Shown here: piece by piece, positions 18,181 through 24,817 of the stretch
How the letters are laid out: each line of letters opens with the position of its first letter
Position numbering within the stretch: position 1 is the stretch's first letter
Assembly (NCBI RefSeq): GCF_014202315.1
Contig: NZ_JACHGN010000008.1
Coordinates: forward strand, 291,342 to 355,341
Source: Thermocatellispora tengchongensis
Lineage (GTDB): Bacteria > Actinomycetota > Actinomycetes > Streptosporangiales > Streptosporangiaceae
Direction: 5' to 3'
DNA length: 64,000 nucleotides
Made by a program: the position numbers and the translations under genes
Notes under the pieces: model-generated
Databases searched by the model: none
Told to the model about the DNA's origin: nothing
Seen by the model: only the letters and a program-made list of their open reading frames with translations

Positions 18181-18656
18181 GGCGTCGCCTCCGCGCGCTG
18201 CCCGGCGAGGATGGCGTCCCGCAGGATCTCCATCTGGCCGTGGTGCTGCGCCAGTTCCTCGTAGACGTGCATCAGCGCCGATCCCTGGGTCAGCTCGCGG
18301 TCGGGGCCGAGGAAGGCCGGGGAGGGCGTGCCGCGGAGCCTCGCGGCGGGGTCGGCCGCGCGCACGTCCTCGGCGAGCCGGGCGCGCGCCGCCGCCACCT
18401 CCTCAAGCAGCGGGCCGACGGGGCCGGCGGCGGTGAACTCGGCGTCGCGGTCGCGGGCGATCCCGCGTCCCGCCACGAGATGTCCCGCCCAGTAGGACAC
18501 CACGCCCAGGCAGTGCGTGAGCAGGGCGTACGGCGAGTTCGCGCCGGGGAGGGGCGGCCGTACGTTGGCGAGGTCATCGCCGAGGCCGGCGACGATCGCG
18601 GCCATGCCGTCCAGGGCGCGGCCGGCGTAGTAGAGGTAGTCGTCATCGGTGATCAC
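18177..18656 (-). CDS. DinB/DUF664-family four-helix protein
   Basis: A 159-aa protein of the DinB superfamily, whose members include mycothiol- and bacillithiol-dependent S-transferases. The metal-binding histidines are suggested by LLTHCLGVVSYWAGH near 46-60 and ELAQHHGQMEILRD near 134-147. The start is the GTG at 18656 with AGGAG upstream. It is the first gene of the minus-strand group and overlaps the C-S lyase; a thiol-transferase plus C-S lyase pairing would suit thiol-conjugate detoxification (inference). It is divergent from the CGNR regulator. Confidence 0.85.
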   Translation of the reverse strand: MITDDDYLYYAGRALDGMAAIVAGLGDDLANVRPPLPGANSPYALLTHCLGVVSYWAGHLVAGRGIARDRDAEFTAAGPVGPLLEEVAAARARLAEDVRAADPAARLRGTPSPAFLGPDRELTQGSALMHVYEELAQHHGQMEILRDAILAGQRAEATP

Positions 18657-18678
18657 ACGTGGCTCCTGTACGCGGTGT

Positions 18679-18703
18679 CCGTCACCGGCTTAGTAGGTGA
18701 CGG
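18679..18703. promoter_or_regulatory. operator 1 of the CGNR/DinB divergent promoter
   Basis: A perfect inverted repeat, CCGTCACC (18679-18686) and GGTGACGG (18696-18703), with a 9-nt spacer. It lies in the 88-bp gap between the DinB and CGNR genes and shares arms and spacer length with operator 2. Confidence 0.75.
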
Positions 18704-18722
18704 CAACATTGCGCCACGGGTG

Positions 18723-18745
18723 CGTCACCTGTCAAGATGGTGACG
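18723..18745. promoter_or_regulatory. operator 2 of the CGNR/DinB divergent promoter
   Basis: CGTCACC (18723-18729), nine bases, then GGTGACG (18739-18745), with the same arms and spacer as operator 1. The centres are 43 bp apart (about four helical turns). The right arm touches the GTG start of the regulator, which suggests autorepression. Confidence 0.75.
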
Positions 18746-19305
18746 TGAGTTTCGTCTTCGTCAGCGGCAACCTCGCGCTCGACTTCATGGGCACGCTCAA
18801 GTGGCGGCGCAGCGAGCCGGAGGAACTGCTGGTCACCCCCGCCGACCTGGCCCGATGGGCCGTCGAGGCCGGGGTGACGACGCGGGAGCCCGCCGTGGAC
18901 GACGCGGGCCTGCTGCGGCTGCGCACGCTGCGCGAAGCCGTCTACCGGCTGGTGACCGGCGCGATGGCGGGCCGTCCCTGGCCCGAGGACGACCTGCGCG
19001 TCGTCAACGAGGAGGCGGCGGGCCCGCCGCCCCGTGTGACGCTGACCCCGGCCGGCCTGGTGCGCGTCGGCGACGCGGGGGCCATCGCCTCCAGCGTGGC
19101 CTGCTCCGCCGCCGAACTCCTCAGCGAGCTGGGCGAGTTGCGCGTACGCGAGTGCGCCTTCCCCGAGTGCACACGCGTGTTCATCGACCGCTCCCGTGGC
19201 GGCAACCGCCAGTGGTGCGGCATGGAGGAGTGCGGCAACCGGGTCAAGGCGGCCAACTACCGCTCCCGCAAGAGCAAGGCCGCCACGGCCGCCCCCGTCG
19301 GCTGA
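18745..19305 (+). CDS. CGNR zinc-finger regulator (ABATE domain)
   Basis: A 186-aa protein with an N-terminal ABATE-type stress domain (FVSGNLALDFMGTL near 4-17) and a C-terminal CGNR zinc finger, where CAFPECTRVF and CGMEECGNRVKAANYR supply the cysteines and the CGNR signature. These are ligand-responsive DNA-binding proteins of actinobacteria. The GTG start at 18745 is chosen because homology begins there; the frame continues 16 codons upstream through the operator region. It most likely represses itself and the divergent DinB group through the twin inverted repeats. Confidence 0.9.
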   Translation: MSFVFVSGNLALDFMGTLKWRRSEPEELLVTPADLARWAVEAGVTTREPAVDDAGLLRLRTLREAVYRLVTGAMAGRPWPEDDLRVVNEEAAGPPPRVTLTPAGLVRVGDAGAIASSVACSAAELLSELGELRVRECAFPECTRVFIDRSRGGNRQWCGMEECGNRVKAANYRSRKSKAATAAPVG

Positions 19306-19322
19306 CGCCTCACCGGCTGATG

Positions 19323-19384
19323 CCCCCCGCCTAAGGCCCCCCGCCTAAGGCCCCCGCCCGGCCGATGCCTCCGTCGGCGGAGGC
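19323..19384. terminator. 14-bp repeats and hairpin after the CGNR gene
   Basis: Two 14-bp units (CCCCCCGCCTAAGG at 19323 and 19337) are followed by the hairpin GCCTCCG-TCGG-CGGAGGC (19367-19384). A terminator is plausible, though there is no T-run. Confidence 0.45.
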
Positions 19385-19505
19385 GCCCGCCGGCCCACGC
19401 CCCCGCCGTCCCGGTCTCCACTTCCGCCGCGACCCGCTCGGCGTGGAGTCGCGGCCCCCGGAAAATCGGTTTCCGCGCCCGGCGCCCGCCTGTGAGGATG
19501 CGGGT

Positions 19506-20267
19506 ATGGGACGCGCGTTCGAGGAACTGGTCGCCGAGGCCGAGGCGGCGCCGGTCGATGGGTGGGACTTCTCCTGGCTGGAGGGACGGGCGAGCGAGCA
19601 GCGCCCGTCGTGGGGGTACCAGCGGCTGCTGGGCGAACGGCTCGCCGCGGTCAACGCCGCGCTGGACGTCCAAACCGGCGGCGGGGAGGTGCTGGCGGGT
19701 GTGCCGACGCTGCCGCCGGCCATGGCCGCCACCGAGTCCTGGCCGCCGAACGTCGCCAGGGCCACCCGCCTGCTCCACCCGCGCGGCGTGGTCGTCGTGG
19801 CGACGGGGGAGGAGCCCCCGCTGCCGTTCGCCGATGAGGCGTTCGACCTGGTGGTCAGCCGCCACCCCGTGACCCCGTGGTGGACCGAGATCGCCCGGGT
19901 GCTCCGTCCCGGCGGGACCTACTTCGCCCAGCACGTCGGCCCGGCCAGCGTCTTCGAGCTGACCGAGCACTTCCTCGGCCCGCAGCCGGAGGAGGTCCGC
20001 CGCAGGCGGCACCCCGACGACGAGAGCGCCGAGGCCAGGGCCGCCGGGCTGGAGATCGTCGATGTGCGCCTGGAGCGGCTGCGGATGGAGTTCCACGACA
20101 TCGGCGCGGTCGTGTACTTCCTGCGCAAGGTGATCTGGATTGTGCCCGGCTTCGGCGTGGACCGCCACCGCGACCGGCTGCGCGAGCTGCACGAACGCAT
20201 CCAGCGCGACGGCCCGTTCGTCGCGCACTCCTCCCGGTTCCTCATCGAGGCCAGGAAGCCGGCCTGA
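19506..20267 (+). CDS. class I SAM-dependent methyltransferase
   Basis: A 253-aa methyltransferase. After an N-terminal helix region come a degenerate motif I (TGGGEVLAG near 57-65), post-I region, LPFADEAFDLVVSRHP near 107 and VLRPGGTYFAQHVG near 136, the pattern of UbiE/Methyltransf_11 proteins. The start is the ATG at 19506, since earlier in-frame sequence is low-complexity Pro/Arg. It stands alone and the substrate is unknown. Confidence 0.85.
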   Translation: MGRAFEELVAEAEAAPVDGWDFSWLEGRASEQRPSWGYQRLLGERLAAVNAALDVQTGGGEVLAGVPTLPPAMAATESWPPNVARATRLLHPRGVVVVATGEEPPLPFADEAFDLVVSRHPVTPWWTEIARVLRPGGTYFAQHVGPASVFELTEHFLGPQPEEVRRRRHPDDESAEARAAGLEIVDVRLERLRMEFHDIGAVVYFLRKVIWIVPGFGVDRHRDRLRELHERIQRDGPFVAHSSRFLIEARKPA

Positions 20268-20313
20268 CTCCCCGCGCGCAAGGCTGGTCAAGGGCCGGTA
20301 TCACGTGCGAAGA

Positions 20314-20319
20314 TATAAT
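20314..20319 (+). promoter_or_regulatory. consensus -10 TATAAT upstream of the STAS gene
   Basis: A perfect TATAAT in AT-rich surroundings, very rare in this DNA. No good -35 is at 17 nt. It faces the STAS gene. Confidence 0.4.
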
Positions 20320-20474
20320 GGCGAAAATTCGTTCAGGTAACCGGCTTCGGGAGTAACGCGTGCACGAGCGGCAGGTACGGTCCCAGAGCGCCCTCGCCCC
20401 CGCGAGAACGCCATGTCCCTCCCCGTCGCCCCGCTCCGACCTGGCACCGCGACAGCGGGCGCGGGCTCGCGGCC

Positions 20475-20954
20475 GTGCCCGGCGGACGCAGGCCGGGCAT
20501 CGAGGGCGTCCCCGGCCGGGGCGCGGGCACGCTCGCGGCCGATCCGGAACGGAACCCGAGCGCGCTCGCAGCCGCCCCGAATCCGGGCGCGGGCGCGCTC
20601 GCAGCCGCCCCGGATCGCGAGGTCGTGCACGCCGACCACATCCTGCGGATCGTCCGCGACTCCGCGCCGCTCGGCCGCCGCGTCCGGTTCCTGGGCGAGA
20701 TCGACGCCTCCAACGCTTCGGCCGTCGCCGAGGTGCTGGCCGAGGTCACGGGCGGGGTCATGGGCGGGGTCATGGCCGGCGCCCGCGGCGACGCCGGGCC
20801 GCTCACCCTGGACCTGTCCGGGCTGACCTTCGTGGACGTGGCCGGGGTCCGCGCCCTGATCCGCCTGTGCCGCGGGGGCTGGATCCAGATGGAGAACGTC
20901 CCGCCCCACATGCTGCGCCTGCTGGAGCTGATCCCCGCGGCGTCCCGGCCGTAA
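20475..20954 (+). CDS. STAS-domain protein (anti-sigma antagonist-like)
   Basis: The STAS domain fills the last 110 residues: VRFLGEIDASNASAVAEVL, then LTLDLSGLTFVDVAGVRALI. In true anti-anti-sigma factors the D(S/T)xG serine is phosphorylated; here it is valine (DVAG), so this copy cannot be switched that way. The first 50 residues are an Ala/Pro/Gly-rich imperfect repeat (GALAAAP units), encoded by a DNA repeat at about 20500-20615 that may have scrambled the original N-terminus. The start is therefore uncertain: the GTG at 20475 gives 159 aa, while the GTG at 20625 would give the bare domain. Confidence 0.7.
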   Translation: MPGGRRPGIEGVPGRGAGTLAADPERNPSALAAAPNPGAGALAAAPDREVVHADHILRIVRDSAPLGRRVRFLGEIDASNASAVAEVLAEVTGGVMGGVMAGARGDAGPLTLDLSGLTFVDVAGVRALIRLCRGGWIQMENVPPHMLRLLELIPAASRP

Positions 20955-20998
20955 CAGGAACGTCTTCGAGGGGCCAACCGCGGCGGCTTGTGGCCGCG

Positions 20999-21472
20999 TC
21001 AGGCGTCCTGCGGCTCGGGGGCGCCGGTGCCTCGGGCCGCCGCGATCACGCGCGTCAGTGCCCGGTGCAGGTCCTGCAGCTCGTCGAGCTCCATGCCGAG
21101 ACGGGCCACGATGGCGGGCGGGATCTTCTCCGCTTCCGCCCGCAGCGCCCGGCCCGCGGGGGTGAGGGTCACGGCCAGGGCGCGCTCGTCCTTGCTGTTG
21201 CGCTCACGGTGGATGTAGCCGAGGGCCTGGAGCCGCTTGAGCAGGGGAGACAGCGTGCCCGGGTCGAGCTGGAGCAGCTCGCCCAGCTCCTTGACCGACA
21301 GGGGCTCGTGTTGCCACAGGGCGAGCATCGCCAGGTACTGCGGGTGGGTCAGGCCCAGGGGCTGCAGCAGCGGCCGGTACAGGGCGATCACGCTGCGCGA
21401 GGCGATGCTGAGGGCGAAGCACACCTGCCGGTCCAGGGCCAGGGGGTCTGTCGCCTCTGTCACGGGCTCCAT
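20999..21472 (-). CDS. OhrR-like MarR-family regulator
   Basis: A 157-aa winged-helix repressor of the MarR family. C18 in LDRQVCFALSIASR occupies the position of the reactive cysteine of OhrR, which senses organic hydroperoxides. The wing and recognition helix are in LSVKELGELLQLDPGTLSPL and ERNSKDERALAVTLTPAG. The start is the ATG at 21472 with GGGAGG upstream; the longer frame would run through the operator. It is divergent from a small membrane protein gene, and the perfect palindrome at 21515-21526 lies between them. Confidence 0.88.
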   Translation of the reverse strand: MEPVTEATDPLALDRQVCFALSIASRSVIALYRPLLQPLGLTHPQYLAMLALWQHEPLSVKELGELLQLDPGTLSPLLKRLQALGYIHRERNSKDERALAVTLTPAGRALRAEAEKIPPAIVARLGMELDELQDLHRALTRVIAAARGTGAPEPQDA

Positions 21473-21514
21473 CCACGCACCTCCCAGTGCCCCTGGTAGA
21501 TTGAAGTACATCAC

Positions 21515-21526
21515 TTTGTGCACAAA
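21515..21526. promoter_or_regulatory. palindrome TTTGTGCACAAA, probable OhrR-type operator
   Basis: A perfect 12-bp palindrome 43 bp upstream of the OhrR-like gene and 64 bp before the divergent small gene. Size and AT-rich arms fit MarR-family operators. Confidence 0.6.
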
Positions 21527-21589
21527 CTAATAGCCCACAAACAGCCGCGACGCAAAACGTCCGTGGGCCGGCCCGGGAAGGACGGCACC

Positions 21590-21769
21590 GTGTTCCACCG
21601 CAAGCCGCTTGAGCAGCGCATCGCCGAGCGCCAGGCCAAGCTGCCGCCCTTGAAGGAGGGCAAGCACTTCGAGCACGGGCCGGCCAAGTTCGTGTTCGTC
21701 GCGCTGATCGCCATCGTGGTGTTCCTGCACGTCGTCGGGCTGGCCGTCGTGATGCACTTCTCGCCCTGA
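21590..21769 (+). CDS. small single-helix membrane protein
   Basis: A 59-aa protein: a basic, helical N-terminal half (KPLEQRIAERQAKLPPLKEG) followed by one transmembrane segment (KFVFVALIAIVVFLHVVGLA) close to the C-terminus. The frame stays open to 21518, through the operator palindrome, but GGAAGGA fits the GTG at 21590. I recognise no family. Its position divergent from an OhrR-like regulator suggests induction under peroxide stress (inference). Confidence 0.65.
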   Translation: MFHRKPLEQRIAERQAKLPPLKEGKHFEHGPAKFVFVALIAIVVFLHVVGLAVVMHFSP

Positions 21770-21785
21770 CGGCGCCGCGCGGGGG

Positions 21786-22103
21786 TCAGGTCCGCTGCTC
21801 GCTGCCCGGTTCGCCCCCTTCGCGGACCCACCGCACGACCAGCTCGTCACGGGCGCCGAAGCGGACCAGGTGACGGCCCACGACGTCTTCGAGCTGGGCG
21901 ACGGACTCCGCCGGGCACTCCAGCCGGATCAGCAGCGCGTCGGGGGAGCAGGACACGTCGGCGCGGCCGGTGCCGAGGTCGATCGTGCCGCGCCGCTCCT
22001 CGTCGAGCCACTCGCCGCCGTGGCGGCGGCCCAGGTGGGCGACGAGCTGCTTGCCGTAGCGGGCGGGCCGGTCGGTGCTGACCGCTGCTTCACTGTGGCT
22101 CAT
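21786..22103 (-). CDS. DUF2218-family protein
   Basis: A 105-aa protein matching DUF2218: RYGKQLVAHLGRRHGGEW, then GTGRADVSCSPDALLIRLEC and LEDVVGRHLVRFGARDELVV. DUF2218 genes often accompany siderophore or iron genes in actinobacteria, but no direct iron context is visible here; the siderophore-interacting gene is 18 kb away. The start at 22103 is preceded by GAAGGAG; the longer frame adds 29 low-complexity residues. Confidence 0.82.
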   Translation of the reverse strand: MSHSEAAVSTDRPARYGKQLVAHLGRRHGGEWLDEERRGTIDLGTGRADVSCSPDALLIRLECPAESVAQLEDVVGRHLVRFGARDELVVRWVREGGEPGSEQRT

Positions 22104-22338
22104 CGAGGTCTCCTTCACCCGAGGTGCGGGGCCGGGTCCCGATCCACGACCAGCGTACAAACCGTGACGGGACGGCCGGCGCCCGGCCAAAGGGCCGGGA
22201 GGAGACCGTCAAGGCACGGCCCGGGGCAATCGCTTACATGCACGGGATGCGCCTATGACCTGGGGGAAACTGCCGATCCGTCCCTCGCGCAGCGCCTTCG
22301 CCGGGACGCGTTTCCGCGTCACACCGCGCTGAAGGCTC

Positions 22339-22787
22339 GCGTCCGCCTGGTTGACGGGGCGAACGGCGTACGAAGTCATGCGCGCCGTGCGCGAACTCGA
22401 CTATGTGGCCAACGCCCACGCCCGGGGGCTCCCGGGGGTGCGGCCCAGGAGTGTGGCCATCGTCGTCACCTCCGTCACCTCCCCGCACTACGCCCATGTC
22501 GCGCAGGGGGTCCAGGACCAGGCCGTACGCGAGGGCAGGCTGTGCATCGTCGGCACCACCGGCGGCGATCCGGAGCGGGCGACGTCTCGCTGGCCGGCTT
22601 CGACGATCTCCCGCCGGCCGCCGACATCGGCCTCACGACCGTGCACGTGCCGCACGAGGAGCTGGGCCGCACCGCCGTACGCCTGGCCTTGTCGAACGAG
22701 ACGCCCGTCGCCGAGCACCTGCTCCTGGGCACCCACATCATCGTCCGCGACTCCGTCCGCCCCCTCCTGCCGGAGCCGCCGGCCTAG
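22339..22787 (+). pseudogene. decayed LacI-family regulator
   Basis: Two pieces of one LacI protein remain in different frames. The first (about 22339-22590) encodes the hinge and first effector strand: TGRTAYEVMRAVRELDYVAN, SVAIVVTSVTSPHYAHVAQG, VGTTGGDPERA. The second (about 22580-22787) encodes the extreme C-terminus: DVSLAGFDDLPPAADIGLTT, LALSNETPVAEHLLLG. The DNA-binding helix-turn-helix and roughly 150 central residues are missing. It is therefore a deletion relic. It sits directly before the DUF2264 gene, whose promoter still has a LacI-type operator. Confidence 0.85.
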
Positions 22788-22830
22788 GCGTGGCGTCGCC
22801 CTGGTCCGGTGGCCGGAGAGCGCGCTCGTT

Positions 22831-22840
22831 AAAACGCTTT
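22831..22840. promoter_or_regulatory. LacI-family operator core
   Basis: AAAACGCTTT, matching the LacI-family core AAAnCGnTTT with central CG, 58 bp before the DUF2264 start and 44 bp after the LacI relic. Confidence 0.6.
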
Positions 22841-22884
22841 CTGTCAATGGCGGCTCAGGCGAGACCGAATCCATGTCGCGGCTG

Positions 22885-22890
22885 TAGTAT
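22885..22890 (+). promoter_or_regulatory. -10 element (TAGTAT) of the DUF2264 gene
   Basis: TAGTAT ends seven bases before the ATG at 22898 and no ribosome site is visible, so the mRNA is probably leaderless. Confidence 0.5.
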
Positions 22891-22897
22891 CCGTTTT

Positions 22898-24817
22898 ATG
22901 CCCTCCCCGCTCCGCCTGCCGCCTGCCGATCCCCACCTGTCCGGTCACACCGGCTGGACCCGCGCTCACTGGGAGAGCGTGGCGGACCACCTGCTGGAGT
23001 CGGTGGTGCCGTACGCGAGCGACGGCTTCGCCCAGTTCCGGCTGCCGGGCGCGCCGAGCCGGCAGGGGGTGGTGAGCGACGGCCTGGAGGGGTTCGCCCG
23101 TACGTTCCTGCTCGCGGCCTTCCGCATCGCCGGGGCCGGGGGTGACGTGCCGGCCGCCCTGCTGGAGAGGTACGCCGCGGGGCTGGTGGCCGGGACCGAC
23201 CCCGGGCATCCGTACGCCTGGCCGCCTCTGCGGGACATGGCGCAGCCGCTCGTGGAGGCCGCCTCGGTGGCGCTCGCGCTGCACGAGACGCGTCCCTGGC
23301 TGTACGACCGGCTGTCCCCGGCGCAGCAGGAGCGGGTGGTGGCGTGGCTGGCCGGGTTCGTGGGGCGGCGGACCCCGGCGAACAACTGGGTGCTGTTCCA
23401 GGTGGTGGTGGAGCAGTTCCTGGCCGAGGTGGGCGGCCCGCACGACCCGGCCGAGATCGCGGGCGGGCTGGAGCGCGCCGAGGAGTGGTACGCCGGCGAC
23501 GGCTGGTACTCCGACGGCACGGGCAAGAACTTCGACTACTACTGCGGCTGGGCGATGCACCAGTACACGGCGCTGTGGGCGAGGATGGCCGGCGACACCG
23601 GCCGCCGGCAGCTCTACGCCGGCCGCCTGCGCCGCTTCCTGGAGCAGTACCAGCACATGTTCGCCGCGGACGGCGGGCCCGTCCACCAGGGGCGCTCGCT
23701 GATCTACCGGTTCGCCACGGTCGCCCCGCTGTGGCTGGGCGCCCTGACCGGGGCCTCGCCGCTGCCCCCGGGACGCACCAGGCGGATCGCGAGCGGCGTG
23801 CTACGCCATTTCGTCGAGCGGGGCGTCCCCGACGGCCGCGGCCTGCTCACGTGCGGCTGGTACGACGCCTTCCCGCCCGGCACCCAGGGGTACTCCGGCC
23901 CCGGCTCGCCGTACTGGGCGAGCAAGGCGTTCCTCGGCCTGCTGCTCCCGCCCGGCCACCCGGTGTGGACCGACCCCGAGGAGGCGGCGCCGATCGACCT
24001 CGGCGACCAGGTGGTGGCGATGCGCCCGCCCGGCTGGGTGCTGCACGCCACCCGCGCCGACGGCGTCGTCCGGCTGGTCAACCATGGCAGCGACCGCGAC
24101 CGGGTCCAGGACCCCGCGGGGCCGCCCGACCCGCACTACCTCAGGTTCGGCTACACCAGCCACACCGGCCCCGACATCGGCCCCGGGGCGCTGGACAACC
24201 AGCTCGCCGTCCTCACCCCGCAGGGGGCCGCCTCGCAGCGGCGCCGCATCGAACCGCTCGGCGTGGGGGAGCGCTTCGCGGCCTCGGCCTACCGGGACGG
24301 CCCCGTCCGCGTCGTGACCGCCTCCGTGATCGACGGCGCGGCCGAGATCCGCGTCCACCGGGTCACGGCGCCCGCCGGGCACCGCGTACGCGACGGCGGT
24401 CACGCGCTCGCCGCTCAGGAGCCGCCGGCGGCCGAGTCCGCAGGAGTGCGGGCGCGGGCCCGGCGCGCCGACGGCCTGGTCAGCGAGGTGCGCGGGCTGC
24501 ACGGCTACACCGGCGCCGGCGTGGCGGCGGCGCGGGGCGTGAACGCCTTCGGCTCGCACTCCGCCACGCCGTACGTCATTTGCGACGCCCATCCCGGCGG
24601 CACCGCCGTCTACGTCAGCCGGGTCCTGCTCACGGCCGCCGGACCGGAGCCGCCCGCCCCGCGCGTAGAGGTGCGCGGCGAGGAGGTGACCCTGACCCCG
24701 GCGGACGGCGAGCCGATCCGGGTCCGTTTCGGCGGCGAGCCCGAGTGCGCCGTCCTCGTCCCCGGCGGCGGCCATGCCGGACCCGCCGGGTCCTTCACCT
24801 GCCGCCCCGCGTCCTGA
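22898..24817 (+). CDS. DUF2264 protein, probable carbohydrate-active enzyme
   Basis: A 639-aa cytoplasmic protein of the DUF2264 family. The N-terminal 370 residues are helical and resemble an alpha/alpha toroid (SDGLEGFARTFLLAAFR, TPANNWVLFQVVVEQFL, GKNFDYYCGWAMHQYTALW); the C-terminal part is beta-rich, as in heparinase or hyaluronate-lyase-like enzymes. The family is thought to act on oligosaccharides, but no activity is established to my knowledge. The frame extends upstream, but the LacI relic and a leaderless promoter fix the start at 22898. Its 3' end overlaps the convergent phosphatase gene by 23 bp. Confidence 0.85.
   Translation: MPSPLRLPPADPHLSGHTGWTRAHWESVADHLLESVVPYASDGFAQFRLPGAPSRQGVVSDGLEGFARTFLLAAFRIAGAGGDVPAALLERYAAGLVAGTDPGHPYAWPPLRDMAQPLVEAASVALALHETRPWLYDRLSPAQQERVVAWLAGFVGRRTPANNWVLFQVVVEQFLAEVGGPHDPAEIAGGLERAEEWYAGDGWYSDGTGKNFDYYCGWAMHQYTALWARMAGDTGRRQLYAGRLRRFLEQYQHMFAADGGPVHQGRSLIYRFATVAPLWLGALTGASPLPPGRTRRIASGVLRHFVERGVPDGRGLLTCGWYDAFPPGTQGYSGPGSPYWASKAFLGLLLPPGHPVWTDPEEAAPIDLGDQVVAMRPPGWVLHATRADGVVRLVNHGSDRDRVQDPAGPPDPHYLRFGYTSHTGPDIGPGALDNQLAVLTPQGAASQRRRIEPLGVGERFAASAYRDGPVRVVTASVIDGAAEIRVHRVTAPAGHRVRDGGHALAAQEPPAAESAGVRARARRADGLVSEVRGLHGYTGAGVAAARGVNAFGSHSATPYVICDAHPGGTAVYVSRVLLTAAGPEPPAPRVEVRGEEVTLTPADGEPIRVRFGGEPECAVLVPGGGHAGPAGSFTCRPAS

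Noticed and set aside
16126-18264. 712-codon plus-strand ORF opposite MFS, lyase and DinB genes
   Set aside because: It is the usual antisense frame of GC-rich genes; the minus-strand products have full domain matches and overlapping starts and stops.
20360-21499. Long ORF from the GTG at 20360 with GGGAG upstream
   Set aside because: Downstream of about residue 30 it is Arg/Gly-rich shadow translation of the STAS and OhrR genes; the STAS frame is different.
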